Shown here: one piece after another, positions 26,206 through 36,055 of the stretch | How positions within the stretch are numbered: the stretch's first letter is position 1 | Layout of the letters: each line of letters begins with the position of its first letter | Position numbers and translations under genes: made by a program | Source of the DNA: an uncultured Paraprevotella sp. | GTDB taxonomy: Bacteria; Bacteroidota; Bacteroidia; Bacteroidales; Bacteroidaceae | Direction of reading: 5' to 3' | Assembly: GCA_944320765.1 (NCBI GenBank) | Contig: CALUIS010000003.1 | Coordinates: 62,001 to 126,000, forward strand | DNA length: 64,000 nucleotides | The notes under the pieces: generated by a model | The model's database searches: none | What the model was told of the DNA's origin: nothing | Seen by the model: only the letters and a program-made list of their open reading frames with translations

Positions 26206-29200
26206 TTACTTCACCAGCACCAGCTTGCCGTTCACCACGTACTGGCCGCGCGGCAACGCCCGGGTCTGCTCGCCGGGCTGGAGCGTCCACTGGGTGTAGA
26301 TCATACCGTTCACCGTGTAGACCGGCATACGGCAGGCGGAAGAGGCGGTCAGGCGCACGCCGCCTTCCACGGCCTGCACGGCCACGCCGTCCAAGACGTT
26401 CTGCACGGAACTGATGGCATCCGGGTCGGTGCCCCAGTAATACAGGCGGAAGTCATCGGCCTGGAACCAGCCGGCCCGCGTGCCCGTACCGGAGGAACGC
26501 ACGCCCAAGCGGAGGGACCCCCCTTCGGACAACTTGATGCCGGACACGGTGAAGTCATACCACGTGTTGTTGTTCTCGCCGCTGACTTCGGCCAAGGGTT
26601 CCGAGTCAAAAGTGCCGCCGGATGTCTGGGCATACACGTGCTGGTCGGTCAGATAGTCCGCCCCGTCGGTGTTCCGCAACGCGCCCTGCACGCTGTACAC
26701 GCCGGCAGGCAGGCCGGAAACGGTTTGGTAAAGGTCGAGCGACGTGATGCCCTCATAGGCCACGCTGACGCAATACGACCCCTCATGGGCCGGACGGTCG
26801 TTCCACGTGCCGAACGACTCCCAGCCGGTGGTCTGCTTGTCCAGAGACCAGCCCGTGGTGCCGGACTCGAAGCTGGGGTTGGCCAGGAACTCCGTCATGT
26901 CGAAGCTTTGTCCCGCCACGGGCTGGGCGGTCTTCTTCGTCTCGGAGAGTGCCTCCTTCAGTTTCTGGCAGGCGGCGTCAAGGTCGTCCGTCGTGCTGGC
27001 CTCGGCCGCATACACGCCCTTCCCGTCCTCGATGGCGGCCAACAGCGCGTTCTTGGCCGACGACTCGCTGATGGCGTCCAGAAACTCCGTGGCGTCATCC
27101 ACGGCCGCCTGCAGGGCCGTCATGGAGGTCATGGACAAACGGGCCGCGTCCATGGCCGCCTGCAAGGTGGAGATGGCCTCTTCCAGTTCCGCCTTGGTCT
27201 TCCCCTCCACGGGAGAGGCGGCTTCCAGCGCACTGGCCAGCGGCTCGCGTGTGGCGCCGGCAATCTTTTCGGTTTCTATCGTCTTCGCGTCGTCTATCAG
27301 GCCTTGCAGGCGCTGCTCCAGCTGCGTCAGGTCCTCGGCGGCCCCGGTCACGGTCACCTTGCATACGTCCGATTCGGCAGCCGCCACGGCCGTCGTGCCG
27401 CTATACTTGGCCTGTAGCTCGTATTCCCCGCCATAGAACGTGGCGGTATAGACAGCCGTCCCGTCGGCCTCCACCGGCAACGTCCCGATGATTTTCCCAT
27501 CGCACAACAGCTGCACGTACGCGTCCTCGGACGGACCGCCGGAAACGGTCACCGTCACGTCAAAGGGTTCGCCAGACACCTTCTCTCCCGCAGGAACATC
27601 CACGCTGACAGAAGCACCGGACGTGCGTTCCACCGCCGACACGCGGTAAAGCCCGCTGGCGTGCTGACGGAGCATCGGGGCGAATTCCGCGTTCTTGAAC
27701 GTGCCCATGTCCTCGCCTTTCCACATTTCCGTGATGCGGCAGGGCTGGTCGGCGGCAAAGCCCAGCTGCGTCAGGTCAAGGGGCACGGAAGCGGCCTGGT
27801 CCGGTTCCGGGTTCTCCGTGAAGACGCGGAACTCCATCGTCACGCCCTTGTCGGCGCCCTTCACGTCGTCGTCGTAGCCCACGGTGGCCTTGAATGCCAC
27901 GTAGTCATGTCCTTCCGGCAGGGTGAAGGCCAGCATGGAGGGCGCGTTCACGCCGAATCCCTTGTCATAGGCCTGTCCGCCCATGGTCATCGTGTTGCCG
28001 TCGTTGTTCTTGTTCAGCTGCGGGGCGTTCCAGCCGTTCACGGGATTGGCGTCCCATGCGATTTCCGTCAGGGAGTGTTCCTGCCCGGCCTTGTCCACCA
28101 GCACGGGGTTGGCCCAGTCCGCGTGGTCATAGTCCAGGCCGTCGCCGCCATGGGTCACCACCAGATACAGTTTCTCCGCCCCCGTGATGTCGGCCTCGAT
28201 GTCCCGCGTCTGCGACGTGGCCCGGCTGATGAAGCCGCTGCAGGCGGCCTGCTTGCCGGGGTCGATGTTGATGGTCACGTTGCCGCCGTTCCACTGGTCG
28301 GTGGTCTCCGTACGCACCGTGGGGTCGTAGTTGAACACCATGAATTCCACAGACGACTTGCTGCCTTGGTCGGTGCCGGTGTTGTCGATGCCGGCGAAGG
28401 CCGTGAACGTCTCGGCACCTTCCGGAAGGTCGAACAGCAGGATGGAATTGGCATGTACGGCATAGCCGTTGTCATACGTCGTGCCGTCGATGGACAACGT
28501 GCCACCGTTGAGGTTCTGGTTCTTGTGGATGTTGCCCCAGCCCACGGTGCCGCGGAGGTACTGCACGTCGGTCAGCTTGACGGTAGAACCGTCGGAAAGG
28601 GACACGACCGGATTAATCCAGTCGGCGTGGTCGCAGTCGTAGCCGTCACCGCCGTCGGTCACCACCAGGGCCAGCTGGCGGCTGCCTTCGGGGATGTCCA
28701 CCTCCACGTCCGTGGCATAGCCCGTGGTCAGGTAGGAAATGGTACCGCTGCGGTAGAGCGCGTCCTTCGTGTTGACAAACTCCGTGCCGCCGGTGTTGAA
28801 GAGGGCCACGAACTTGTCGCCGTTAGCCGGGTCGTCGGCAGCCCATACGATGCGGTTGTCCACCCGGCTCACCTGGCGGTTGCCCGCCGAATAATGGTGC
28901 ATGTAAAGCACGTCGCGGTTGGTCAGCAGCGAATCGGTGGCGGCGTCATTCTCGGGAAGGTTGCCGCCGAACATCAGGGGCGACTTGAATATCGTCCACA
29001 GGTTCATCATCGTGTACTGCTCGTCGCGGGTGAAATTGGTCCAGCGTTCCTCCCCGCGCTCGCCGCGGATGCTGATCTTGCCCAGCGGGAGCATGTCGGC
29101 GTCGGGCCATGTGCCCGGGGCGATATAGGGCGCCCACTTGGCGCAAATCTGGAACTGGTAGTTCAACTGGCTCCAGTTGTCCCAGAAGTCGTCCACCGTG

Positions 29201-29976
29201 CGCCACATGTTGGCGTGCGTCTTCACGTGGTCCACCTTCTCCACCGGTGTCTCGCCCGGGGAGATGCTCAGCACGATGGGACGCCCGCAATGGTCGATGG
29301 CCTTGCGGATCATCTCGATTTCAGCCGTGTGGTACGGGCGGGAGAGGTCGTCTATCTTCACGAAGTCCACCCCCCACTCGGCATACAGCTCGAAGCAGGA
29401 GTTATAGTATTCCTGGGCCCCCGGCTTGCGGTAGTCCACCTTGTAGTTGTCGCGGAGCCACGTGCAGGCCGAGTCGTTGCTGGCAATCATGTCGCAGGTG
29501 ATGCCGTTTGTGCCTTTCACCGGGAGCTTCTTCTCTGCCGCCACTTTGGGCAGGCCGCGCATCAGATGGATGCCGAACTTCAGCCCCTTGCCGTGCACGT
29601 AGTCGGCCAGGGCACGGAAGCCCACGCCGTTGGCGGCGGAGGGGAAGCGGTTGAGCGCGGGGGTATAGCGGCCGTACTCGTCATACACGTAGATGGGATC
29701 GGTCTGGTTGTAGCCGCCGGCCTTGTCGTTCTCCACGAACCAGCGGATGTCCACCACCACGTACTCCCAGCCGTAGGCGGCCAGATGCTCCGCCATGTAG
29801 TCCGCATTGGCCTTCACTTCGCTCTCCACCACGGTCGGCCCGTAGCAGTCCCACGAGTTCCAACCCATCGGAGGGGTCAGCGCCCATTTCTGGAACGGGA
29901 GTTCACGGCCGGTCTGCGCGCCGGCACCCACGGCCATCATGCCGGCCATGGCCCATAGGACAAGTCTTTTCTTCAT
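26206..29976 (-). CDS. Secreted GH27-family glycoside hydrolase with NPCBM modules and sorting-type tail
   Basis: 1256 residues. A signal peptide (MKKRLVLWAMAGMMAVGAGAQ) is followed by the GH27 barrel opening TPPMGWNSWDCYG near residue 33. The nucleophile Asp lies in VDFVKIDDLS (about 215) and the acid/base Asp in WPDADMLPLG (about 300). GH27 enzymes release alpha-D-galactose or beta-L-arabinopyranose; the linkage here is not decidable. Two NPCBM-like modules follow, marked by YDNGYAVHANS and YDKGFGVNAPS. Next come an Ig-like segment (about 830-900), a helical FIVAR-like linker, one 'DMTEFLANPSFESGTTGW' jelly-roll module, and the tail MPVYTVNGMIYT...LPRGQYVVNGKLVLVK. The start at 29976 was preferred over one 15 codons upstream because it gives a clean signal peptide after the -7 box. 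Confidence 0.9.
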   Translation of the reverse strand: MKKRLVLWAMAGMMAVGAGAQTGRELPFQKWALTPPMGWNSWDCYGPTVVESEVKANADYMAEHLAAYGWEYVVVDIRWFVENDKAGGYNQTDPIYVYDEYGRYTPALNRFPSAANGVGFRALADYVHGKGLKFGIHLMRGLPKVAAEKKLPVKGTNGITCDMIASNDSACTWLRDNYKVDYRKPGAQEYYNSCFELYAEWGVDFVKIDDLSRPYHTAEIEMIRKAIDHCGRPIVLSISPGETPVEKVDHVKTHANMWRTVDDFWDNWSQLNYQFQICAKWAPYIAPGTWPDADMLPLGKISIRGERGEERWTNFTRDEQYTMMNLWTIFKSPLMFGGNLPENDAATDSLLTNRDVLYMHHYSAGNRQVSRVDNRIVWAADDPANGDKFVALFNTGGTEFVNTKDALYRSGTISYLTTGYATDVEVDIPEGSRQLALVVTDGGDGYDCDHADWINPVVSLSDGSTVKLTDVQYLRGTVGWGNIHKNQNLNGGTLSIDGTTYDNGYAVHANSILLFDLPEGAETFTAFAGIDNTGTDQGSKSSVEFMVFNYDPTVRTETTDQWNGGNVTINIDPGKQAACSGFISRATSQTRDIEADITGAEKLYLVVTHGGDGLDYDHADWANPVLVDKAGQEHSLTEIAWDANPVNGWNAPQLNKNNDGNTMTMGGQAYDKGFGVNAPSMLAFTLPEGHDYVAFKATVGYDDDVKGADKGVTMEFRVFTENPEPDQAASVPLDLTQLGFAADQPCRITEMWKGEDMGTFKNAEFAPMLRQHASGLYRVSAVERTSGASVSVDVPAGEKVSGEPFDVTVTVSGGPSEDAYVQLLCDGKIIGTLPVEADGTAVYTATFYGGEYELQAKYSGTTAVAAAESDVCKVTVTGAAEDLTQLEQRLQGLIDDAKTIETEKIAGATREPLASALEAASPVEGKTKAELEEAISTLQAAMDAARLSMTSMTALQAAVDDATEFLDAISESSAKNALLAAIEDGKGVYAAEASTTDDLDAACQKLKEALSETKKTAQPVAGQSFDMTEFLANPSFESGTTGWSLDKQTTGWESFGTWNDRPAHEGSYCVSVAYEGITSLDLYQTVSGLPAGVYSVQGALRNTDGADYLTDQHVYAQTSGGTFDSEPLAEVSGENNNTWYDFTVSGIKLSEGGSLRLGVRSSGTGTRAGWFQADDFRLYYWGTDPDAISSVQNVLDGVAVQAVEGGVRLTASSACRMPVYTVNGMIYTQWTLQPGEQTRALPRGQYVVNGKLVLVK

Positions 29977-30028
29977 AAGTAAAGATGTTAGGTAAGTTAG
30001 TACATATTGAATGTTTATCACACATCCG

Positions 30029-30036
30029 CAAAGTTA
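30029..30036 (-). promoter_or_regulatory. Bacteroidota -7 box of the GH27 gene
   Basis: On the minus strand reads TAACTTTG, 53 nt upstream of the chosen start. Confidence 0.65.
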
Positions 30037-30130
30037 CTAAAAAAGGAAGAGAACGCGGAATGCTTTGGGGGTAAAAAAGGGGAATCCGCCACCTTGCGCG
30101 ACAGATTCCCCTGATTTTTTTCATTTAGCC

Positions 30131-32254
30131 TTATCTTTCCTTGTAGTTCTTCAAGCCGGTCTGCAGGAAATCCACATATTTCGGAATATCCTCGTCATAC
30201 GAATAAGACTTGTTCAGCGGACGGCCCTCATTGTCTAACAACACATAGAATGGCTGGGCGTTGGCCCCGAACTTGCTCCGCTGCAGGTAGCTCCATTTGT
30301 CGCCCACCGTGCGCAAGGTGCGCTCCTGACCGTTCTCGGTCACCTTCACCGGTTCGGGCAACTTGGTCTTGTCGTCCACGTACAGCGAAATCAACACATA
30401 GCCGTCCTGCATGATGTCGGCCACCTTCTGGTCCGACCACACGGCCAGCTCCATCTTGCGGCAGTTCACACACCCGTATCCGGTGAAATCCACCATGACC
30501 GGCTTCCCGTGCTGCCGGGCGTACTCCATTCCCGCGTCATAGTCCAGGAACTGCGCCTCCACTTCGTTGTCATACAGGTTGAAGTCCTGGGTGTTCATCG
30601 GAGGGGAGAAGGCACTGATGGCCTTCAGCGGCGCACCCCACAAGCCGGGAACCATATAAACGGCGAACGCGAAGGACATCAAAGCCATGAAGAACCGGGT
30701 CACCGACGTGCGATGGTTCACCACCACATTGCCCGCCTCGTCGTATTCGTCCTCATCGTGCGGGAAACGCAACCAACCAATCAGGTAAGCCCCCAACAAG
30801 GCGAAAATGACAATCCACAAGCTGAGGAACGCTTCACGGTCGAGGATGTGCCAACCGTAAGCCAGGTCGGCCACGGAAAGGAATTTCAAGGCAAAGGCCA
30901 GTTCCAGAAAGCCCAGCGTCACCTTCACGCAGTTCATCCAGTTGCCGGACTTCGGCATGGTCTTCAGCCAGGCCGGGAACATGGCAAACAAGGTGAACGG
31001 CAAGGCCAGCGCGATGGCAAAGCCCAACATGCCGATGGTGGGCGCCAGGATGCTGCCGGACGTGGAGACTTCCACCAGAAGGAAACCGATGATAGGACCG
31101 GTGCAGGAAAAAGACACCAAAGCCAGCGTGAAGGCCATCAGGAAAATGCTCAACAGCCCCGTGGTGGCTTCCGCCTTGCTGTCCACCGCATTGCTCCACG
31201 ACGAAGGCAAGGTGATTTCAAACGCCCCGAAAAAGCTGGCGGCAAACACCAGCAGCAACAGGCAGAAGAAGATGTTGAAAATGGCATTGGTGGAAAGCGC
31301 GTTCAAGGCACTGGCACCGAAAATGGCCGTGATGACCAAACCTAACAGCACATAAATGATGACGATGCTCACGCCGTATGTCATGGCATCACGAACTCCC
31401 TTGCGCCTGTCGCCCGACCGCTTCAGGAAGAAGCTGACCGTCATGGGAATAATCGGCCACACGCAAGGGGTCAGCAACGCCACCAGCCCCCCCAGGAACC
31501 CCAAGAGAAAAATCTTCCACCACGCTTGCTGGGCCGCATTGGAAGCAGCCTCGCCAAAAGCGGCCAGCTCGTCCACCACCGGTGTCCAGTAATCGGTCGC
31601 GCCCACAGCCGCCTGAGCCTGGGCCTCCGTTACAGAATCCGACACAAGAATGCCCGTGGCAGCATCCGCACCGCCAATGACGGTACTTTCTTCGTCTTTT
31701 GCCTGAGAAGCCTCCACCGCATCAACGGACTTGCCCGTTCCGGCCGTTGCGGCCTCCTGCTCCTTTACCGCATCCGCCTTGGCCGCTCCCGCCGGTTTTC
31801 CGGTACCGGAGTAGGAGAACTCCACATTGGTGGGAGGCATACAGTTCTCATCGTTGCAGGCACCATAGTTCAGATAACCTTTCACGGAATAGGATGCCGC
31901 CGTGACACGCATCTTCTGCACGAAGACCGCCCGGGTCTCCATATAGCTCACCTCCATGCCGAAAAGCTCGTCAAAAGCCTTATGGACATTCCCTGTGGCC
32001 GTCAGCCCGCCCACAGGCTCCACTCCTGTCCGCTCATCGAAATTGATGGTGGCAGGAGTTGGTCCTCCGTCCGGAATGTCTGTGGAATAGACGTGCCATC
32101 CCGGGTCCACCGTACCCGTAAATACGATTTCAAACTCGGAATCGGAAAGCTTGTTCTGGGATACGGAAAACTTCACCGGTTCCTGGAACTGGGCCAACAA
32201 CGGCAAGGCCATGACCCAAAGCAATAGTAAGGATGTGATTTTCTTCATCTTCAT
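30131..32254 (-). CDS. DsbD-like protein-disulfide reductase
   Basis: 707 residues; carries electrons across the inner membrane to periplasmic disulfides. The signal peptide ends near LPLLAQ (residue 21). An N-terminal beta domain follows (FSVSQNKLSDSEFEIVFTGTVDPGWHVYSTDIPDGG, up to ~150), of the DsbD-alpha/'disulfide bond corrector' type. After a linker rich in A, E and V come about eight membrane helices (about 240-540) with the CcdA/DsbD-type motif LTPCVWPIIPMTVSFFLKR and the second buried Cys in LVSFSCTGPIIGFLLVE. The C-terminal thioredoxin-like domain has CVNC in FTGYGCVNCRKME (near 595). All the Cys residues needed for a relay are visible. A second in-frame ATG lies two codons downstream. 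Confidence 0.93.
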   Translation of the reverse strand: MKMKKITSLLLLWVMALPLLAQFQEPVKFSVSQNKLSDSEFEIVFTGTVDPGWHVYSTDIPDGGPTPATINFDERTGVEPVGGLTATGNVHKAFDELFGMEVSYMETRAVFVQKMRVTAASYSVKGYLNYGACNDENCMPPTNVEFSYSGTGKPAGAAKADAVKEQEAATAGTGKSVDAVEASQAKDEESTVIGGADAATGILVSDSVTEAQAQAAVGATDYWTPVVDELAAFGEAASNAAQQAWWKIFLLGFLGGLVALLTPCVWPIIPMTVSFFLKRSGDRRKGVRDAMTYGVSIVIIYVLLGLVITAIFGASALNALSTNAIFNIFFCLLLLVFAASFFGAFEITLPSSWSNAVDSKAEATTGLLSIFLMAFTLALVSFSCTGPIIGFLLVEVSTSGSILAPTIGMLGFAIALALPFTLFAMFPAWLKTMPKSGNWMNCVKVTLGFLELAFALKFLSVADLAYGWHILDREAFLSLWIVIFALLGAYLIGWLRFPHDEDEYDEAGNVVVNHRTSVTRFFMALMSFAFAVYMVPGLWGAPLKAISAFSPPMNTQDFNLYDNEVEAQFLDYDAGMEYARQHGKPVMVDFTGYGCVNCRKMELAVWSDQKVADIMQDGYVLISLYVDDKTKLPEPVKVTENGQERTLRTVGDKWSYLQRSKFGANAQPFYVLLDNEGRPLNKSYSYDEDIPKYVDFLQTGLKNYKER

Positions 32255-32270
32255 GAGTTGTTTCAGCGTG

Positions 32271-32278
32271 CAAAGATA
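32271..32278 (-). promoter_or_regulatory. Bacteroidota -7 box of the dsbD-like gene
   Basis: On the minus strand reads TATCTTTG, 17 nt upstream of the first ATG; this favours the first or the second ATG (32248). Confidence 0.6.
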
Positions 32279-32311
32279 GCCATAATCCCCGAATCCAAGA
32301 AATCCACATAC

Positions 32312-32345
32312 AAAAAAAGACCCGTCCGAAACTCGGACAGGTCTT
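32312..32345 (-). terminator. Rho-independent terminator of pckA
   Basis: On the minus strand AAGACCTGTCCGA pairs with TCGGACGGGTCTT (one G-T), followed by seven T residues; 22 nt past the pckA stop codon. Confidence 0.88.
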
Positions 32346-32367
32346 CTGTTTATGTAAAAAACATGAA

Positions 32368-33975
32368 TTACAAGCTCGGACCGGCAGCAACCAAAGCCTT
32401 GCCAGCCTCGTTGCCCGTGAACTTCGTGAAGTTCTTGATGAAACGTCCAGCCAAATCCTCAGCCTTCTTGTTCCACTCTGCAGCGTCTGCATAAGTGTCA
32501 CGCGGATCGAGAATCTTCGGATCCACACCCGGCAATTCCGTAGGAACAACGAAGTTGAAGTAAGGAATCGTCTTGGTCGGGGCCTTGTCGATGGAACCGT
32601 CCAGAATGGCGTCGATGATGCCACGGGTGTCGCGGATAGAGATACGCTTGCCCGTACCGTTCCAACCGGTGTTCACCAAATAAGCCTTCGCGCCGGAAGC
32701 ATTCATCTTCTTCACCAGTTCCTCAGCATACTTCGTGGGATGCAGGCTCAAGAAAGCTGCGCCGAAACAAGCGGAGAATGTCGGGGTCGGCTCGGTGATG
32801 CCACGCTCCGTACCAGCCAACTTGGCGGTGAAGCCGGACAAGAAGTAGTACTGAGCCTGCTGGTCATCCAAGATAGATACGGGAGGCAATACACCGAAAG
32901 CATCGGCAGACAAGAAGATTACCTGCTTGGCAGTCGGGCCCTTGGACACGGGCTTCACGATGTTCTCAATGTGGTAGATAGGATAAGACACACGGGTGTT
33001 CTCCGTCACGCTCTTGTCGGCGAAGTCAATCTTGCCGTTGGCGTCTACCGTCACGTTCTCCAACAAAGCGTCGCGCTTGATGGCGTTGTAGATGTCAGGT
33101 TCAGACTCCTTGTCCAAGTTGATGACCTTGGCATAGCAACCACCTTCGTAGTTGAACACGCCCTCATCGTCCCATCCGTGCTCGTCATCGCCAATCAGCT
33201 TGCGCTTCGGATCGGTAGACAAAGTGGTCTTACCCGTACCGGACAGGCCGAAGAAGATGGCTGTGCTGGTGCCGTCCATATTGGTGTTGGCGGAGCAGTG
33301 CATGGAAGCGATGCCACGCAACGGGTTCAGGTAGTTCATGATAGAGAAGATACCCTTCTTCATCTCACCACCGTACCAAGTGTTCAGGATGACCTGCTCG
33401 TTGGTCTTCAGGTTGAACACGGTAGCCGTCTCGGAATTCAAGCCCAGCTCCTTGTAGTTGTCCACCTTGGCCTTGGCTGCGTTGAACGAAACGAAATCAG
33501 GCTCGCCGTAATTGGCCAGTTCTTCTTCCGTCGGACGGATGAACATGTTCTTCACGAAATGAGCCTGCCATGCCACTTCCATGATGAAACGCACCTTCAG
33601 ACGCGTAGCCGGGTTGGCACCGCAGAAAGTATCCATCACGAACAAGCGCTTGCCGCTCAGCTGCTTCACGGCCTTGGCCTTCAGGTCAGCCCAAGCTTCC
33701 TCTGAGCAAGGCTTGTTGTCATTCTTATATTCATCGGAAGTCCACCATACGGTGTCTTTGCTGGCTTCATTATATACGAAGAACTTGTCTTTCGGGGAAC
33801 GACCCGTATAGATACCGGTCATGACGTTCACAGCACCCAGCTCTGTCACCTGACCTTTCTCATAGCCTTCGAGACTGTCTTTGGTTTCTTCGGCGAACAA
33901 TACGTCATAAGACGGGTTGTGGAGGATTTCCTTCACATCGGTAATACCGTACTTACTCAAATCTAAATTTGCCAT
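32368..33975 (-). CDS. pckA: Phosphoenolpyruvate carboxykinase (ATP)
   Basis: 535 residues, standard length. Interconverts oxaloacetate + ATP and PEP + CO2 + ADP; in Bacteroidales it commonly runs toward oxaloacetate in the succinate-forming pathway. Visible: substrate-site [10 protein letters not shown] near residue 60, the PEPCK-specific [22 protein letters not shown] near 205, the kinase P-loop [14 protein letters not shown] near 245, metal site [23 protein letters not shown] near 265, and the adenine-binding region [17 protein letters not shown] near 440. It is monocistronic, with its own promoter and terminator, and diverges from upp. Codon usage looks biased, as expected for a highly expressed gene (inference). 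Confidence 0.97.
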   Translation of the reverse strand: MANLDLSKYGITDVKEILHNPSYDVLFAEETKDSLEGYEKGQVTELGAVNVMTGIYTGRSPKDKFFVYNEASKDTVWWTSDEYKNDNKPCSEEAWADLKAKAVKQLSGKRLFVMDTFCGANPATRLKVRFIMEVAWQAHFVKNMFIRPTEEELANYGEPDFVSFNAAKAKVDNYKELGLNSETATVFNLKTNEQVILNTWYGGEMKKGIFSIMNYLNPLRGIASMHCSANTNMDGTSTAIFFGLSGTGKTTLSTDPKRKLIGDDEHGWDDEGVFNYEGGCYAKVINLDKESEPDIYNAIKRDALLENVTVDANGKIDFADKSVTENTRVSYPIYHIENIVKPVSKGPTAKQVIFLSADAFGVLPPVSILDDQQAQYYFLSGFTAKLAGTERGITEPTPTFSACFGAAFLSLHPTKYAEELVKKMNASGAKAYLVNTGWNGTGKRISIRDTRGIIDAILDGSIDKAPTKTIPYFNFVVPTELPGVDPKILDPRDTYADAAEWNKKAEDLAGRFIKNFTKFTGNEAGKALVAAGPSL

Positions 33976-34031
33976 TTCTTTAATTATTTAGTTAGAAACT
34001 GATTGAATCTTCTCGCTCCTTTTTGCGCTGA

Positions 34032-34039
34032 CAAAATTA
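34032..34039 (-). promoter_or_regulatory. Bacteroidota -7 box of pckA
   Basis: On the minus strand reads TAATTTTG, 57 nt upstream of the start codon. Confidence 0.6.
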
Positions 34040-34176
34040 CAAAGATTTGCGGGGACGCGAAACTTTCCCCGTCTTATTTTTCTTAATTCAAAAACAAATC
34101 TCCGTTAAATTTCCCAAAAGCGAGACAAAGCTCCGACATTTGCCAAACGGAGTTTACATTTCTGCAAAGTTTTTGT

Positions 34177-34184
34177 TACTTTTG
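34177..34184 (+). promoter_or_regulatory. Bacteroidota -7 box of upp
   Basis: TACTTTTG, 30 nt upstream of the upp start codon, diverging from the pckA promoter. The stretch 33976-34213 holds nothing else recognisable. Confidence 0.65.
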
Positions 34185-34213
34185 CCTTACATTTCACTTT
34201 AACTCACAAAGAT

Positions 34214-34873
34214 ATGAAGATTATCAACTTTGCAGACCAGCCTACCGTGGTCAACAAATACATGGCCGAACTCCGCGAGGTGCAATACCAAAAGAACCGG
34301 GCGTTGTTCCGCCGCAACCTGGAACGAATCGGAGAGGTCATGGCCTACGAAATCAGCCGCACGCTGGATTATACGGTCAAAGACATCCAGACACCATTGG
34401 GCGTCGCCCCTACCAGCCTCTACACCGACCGCATCGTGCTGGGGACCATCTTCCGCGCCGGACTGCCTTTCCATCAAGGCTTCCTCAACGTGTTCGACGA
34501 AGCGGACAATGCCTTCGTGTCGGCCTACCGCTTCTACAAAGACAAAGAATGCCACGAGGTGGGCATCCATATCGATTACCTGACGACCCCCGACCTGACC
34601 GGGCGGACCTTGGTCATCGCCGACCCCATGCTGGCAACCGGAGGCAGCATGGAACTGGGACTGAAGGCATTTGAGACCAAAGGGATTCCGGCCAAAGTGC
34701 ATTTATGCTGCGCCATCGCCAGCCAACAAGGCGTGGACTATCTCTCCGCCGCCTTCAAGGACACGGACTACACCTTATGGTGCGGAGCCATCGACCCCAG
34801 CCTGAACGAACACATGTACATCGTTCCCGGACTGGGAGACGCGGGCGACCTGGCTTATGGAGAAAAGCTGTGA
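34214..34873 (+). CDS. upp: Uracil phosphoribosyltransferase
   Basis: 219 residues; salvages uracil with PRPP to UMP in the cytoplasm. The PRPP-binding motif is VIADPMLATGGSMELGLKAF (near 136-155), and the uracil-binding C-terminus is YIVPGLGDAGDLAYGEKL, the classic UPRTase end. The central LGVAPTSLYTDRIVLGTIFRAGLPFHQGFL also matches the family, although the usual 'iLRAG' reads IFRAG. Start MKIINFADQPTVVNKY lies close behind a -7 box. A shared terminator follows toward the convergent korB. Confidence 0.95.
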   Translation: MKIINFADQPTVVNKYMAELREVQYQKNRALFRRNLERIGEVMAYEISRTLDYTVKDIQTPLGVAPTSLYTDRIVLGTIFRAGLPFHQGFLNVFDEADNAFVSAYRFYKDKECHEVGIHIDYLTTPDLTGRTLVIADPMLATGGSMELGLKAFETKGIPAKVHLCCAIASQQGVDYLSAAFKDTDYTLWCGAIDPSLNEHMYIVPGLGDAGDLAYGEKL

Positions 34874-34920
34874 GAGGCACGATACCGCCCCAAAACGGGG
34901 AAAAAGATGTATAAAAATGA

Positions 34921-34960
34921 AAAAACGACCGCTCCGCACTTCACACAAGGCGGAGCGGTC
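34921..34960. terminator. Terminator between upp and korB
   Basis: An 11 bp perfect stem, GACCGCTCCGC (34927-34937) with GCGGAGCGGTC (34950-34960), and a T-run on the minus strand. It is best for korB transcripts and may also stop upp. Confidence 0.8.
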
Positions 34961-35022
34961 CATTCACAGGAGGAAAGACTCATTTCGCCCCCCCCGTTTA
35001 AAAACCGCTTCCATACGGTTCT

Positions 35023-36030
35023 TTATTCCTTCACCTCCCAAATATCATTGGTGTAAAGCAACTCCTTAAAGTTGTGGTAAGGCTTCTTGGCCTTGATTTC
35101 CTCAATCTGCTGACTGACAGCGGCCTCGTAGGTCGGCGCGTCCACATCGCGGATGACACCCAAAGCCACGGGGAAATCCGGACCTTCCATCAGGGCCAGC
35201 TTCAGATGCAGGGTGTTGTCCACGCAATGTGCGTCATGTACAAGAATGTCTTTCTCCGTCACGCCGTTCTCGCCCAGCTTCACCACTTTCAGGCCGAAAC
35301 CTTCCTGCATCAGGCCGTACTCCTTGTGTTCTCCGAAAAGCATAGGCTTGCCGTGCTCCAGATAGATGGTGTTCTTGGCACGCCCTTCCTTCGTATAGAC
35401 AGACTCATACGCCCCGTCGTTGAAAATCACGCAGTTCTGCAGGATTTCACAAACAGAGGCCCCCTTGTGCGCGTAAGCGGCCTTCAGGACCTCCACCGTA
35501 CCGGCGGCATCGGTCGCCACGGCACGGGCGAAGAAATGCCCGCGCGCACCGAAACAAAGCTCGGCCGGACGGAACGGGTCCTCCACCGTACCGTAAGGCG
35601 ATGATTTGCTGACAAACCCGCGCGGCGAAGTCGGGGAATACTGTCCTTTCGTCAGTCCGTAAATGCGGTTGTTCAGCAGGACCATGTTGATGTCCACGTT
35701 CCGGCGAATGGCATGGATGAAATGGTTGCCACCGATGGCCAACCCATCGCCGTCGCCGGAGATCTGCCATACGGAGATGTCCGGATTGGCCACCTTGAAG
35801 CCTGTGGCGATGGCCGCCGCACGACCGTGAATGGTCTGCATGGCATAAGTATTCATATAATAAGGTAAGCGGCTGGAACAACCGATACCGGAAATGACGG
35901 CAGTCTGATAAGGCGGCACGCCGATTTCGGCCATAGCCTTGTGCAGGGAGGACAAGAAGAAATGGTCACCGCAGCCCGGACACCAGCGGGGCTGCCCCTT
36001 TTTATAATCTTTTGCTGTATATTCGCTCAT
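35023..36030 (-). CDS. korB: 2-oxoacid:ferredoxin oxidoreductase, beta subunit
   Basis: 335 residues. The thiamine-diphosphate-binding subunit of a 2-oxoacid:ferredoxin oxidoreductase, most likely 2-oxoglutarate:ferredoxin oxidoreductase by similarity of the pair. CPGCGDHFFLSSLHKA (C17, C20) opens the TPP domain, with GIGCSSRLPYYM near 48 and the diphosphate/Mg motif GDGDGLAIGGNHFIHAIRRNVDINMVLLNNRIYG near 92-125. It works with KorA, 25 nt upstream on the same strand, to make succinyl-CoA and reduced ferredoxin from 2-oxoglutarate and CoA under anoxic conditions. Confidence 0.93.
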   Translation of the reverse strand: MSEYTAKDYKKGQPRWCPGCGDHFFLSSLHKAMAEIGVPPYQTAVISGIGCSSRLPYYMNTYAMQTIHGRAAAIATGFKVANPDISVWQISGDGDGLAIGGNHFIHAIRRNVDINMVLLNNRIYGLTKGQYSPTSPRGFVSKSSPYGTVEDPFRPAELCFGARGHFFARAVATDAAGTVEVLKAAYAHKGASVCEILQNCVIFNDGAYESVYTKEGRAKNTIYLEHGKPMLFGEHKEYGLMQEGFGLKVVKLGENGVTEKDILVHDAHCVDNTLHLKLALMEGPDFPVALGVIRDVDAPTYEAAVSQQIEEIKAKKPYHNFKELLYTNDIWEVKE

Positions 36031-36055
36031 TTTTCTTCAATCTTTGGAAATTCCA

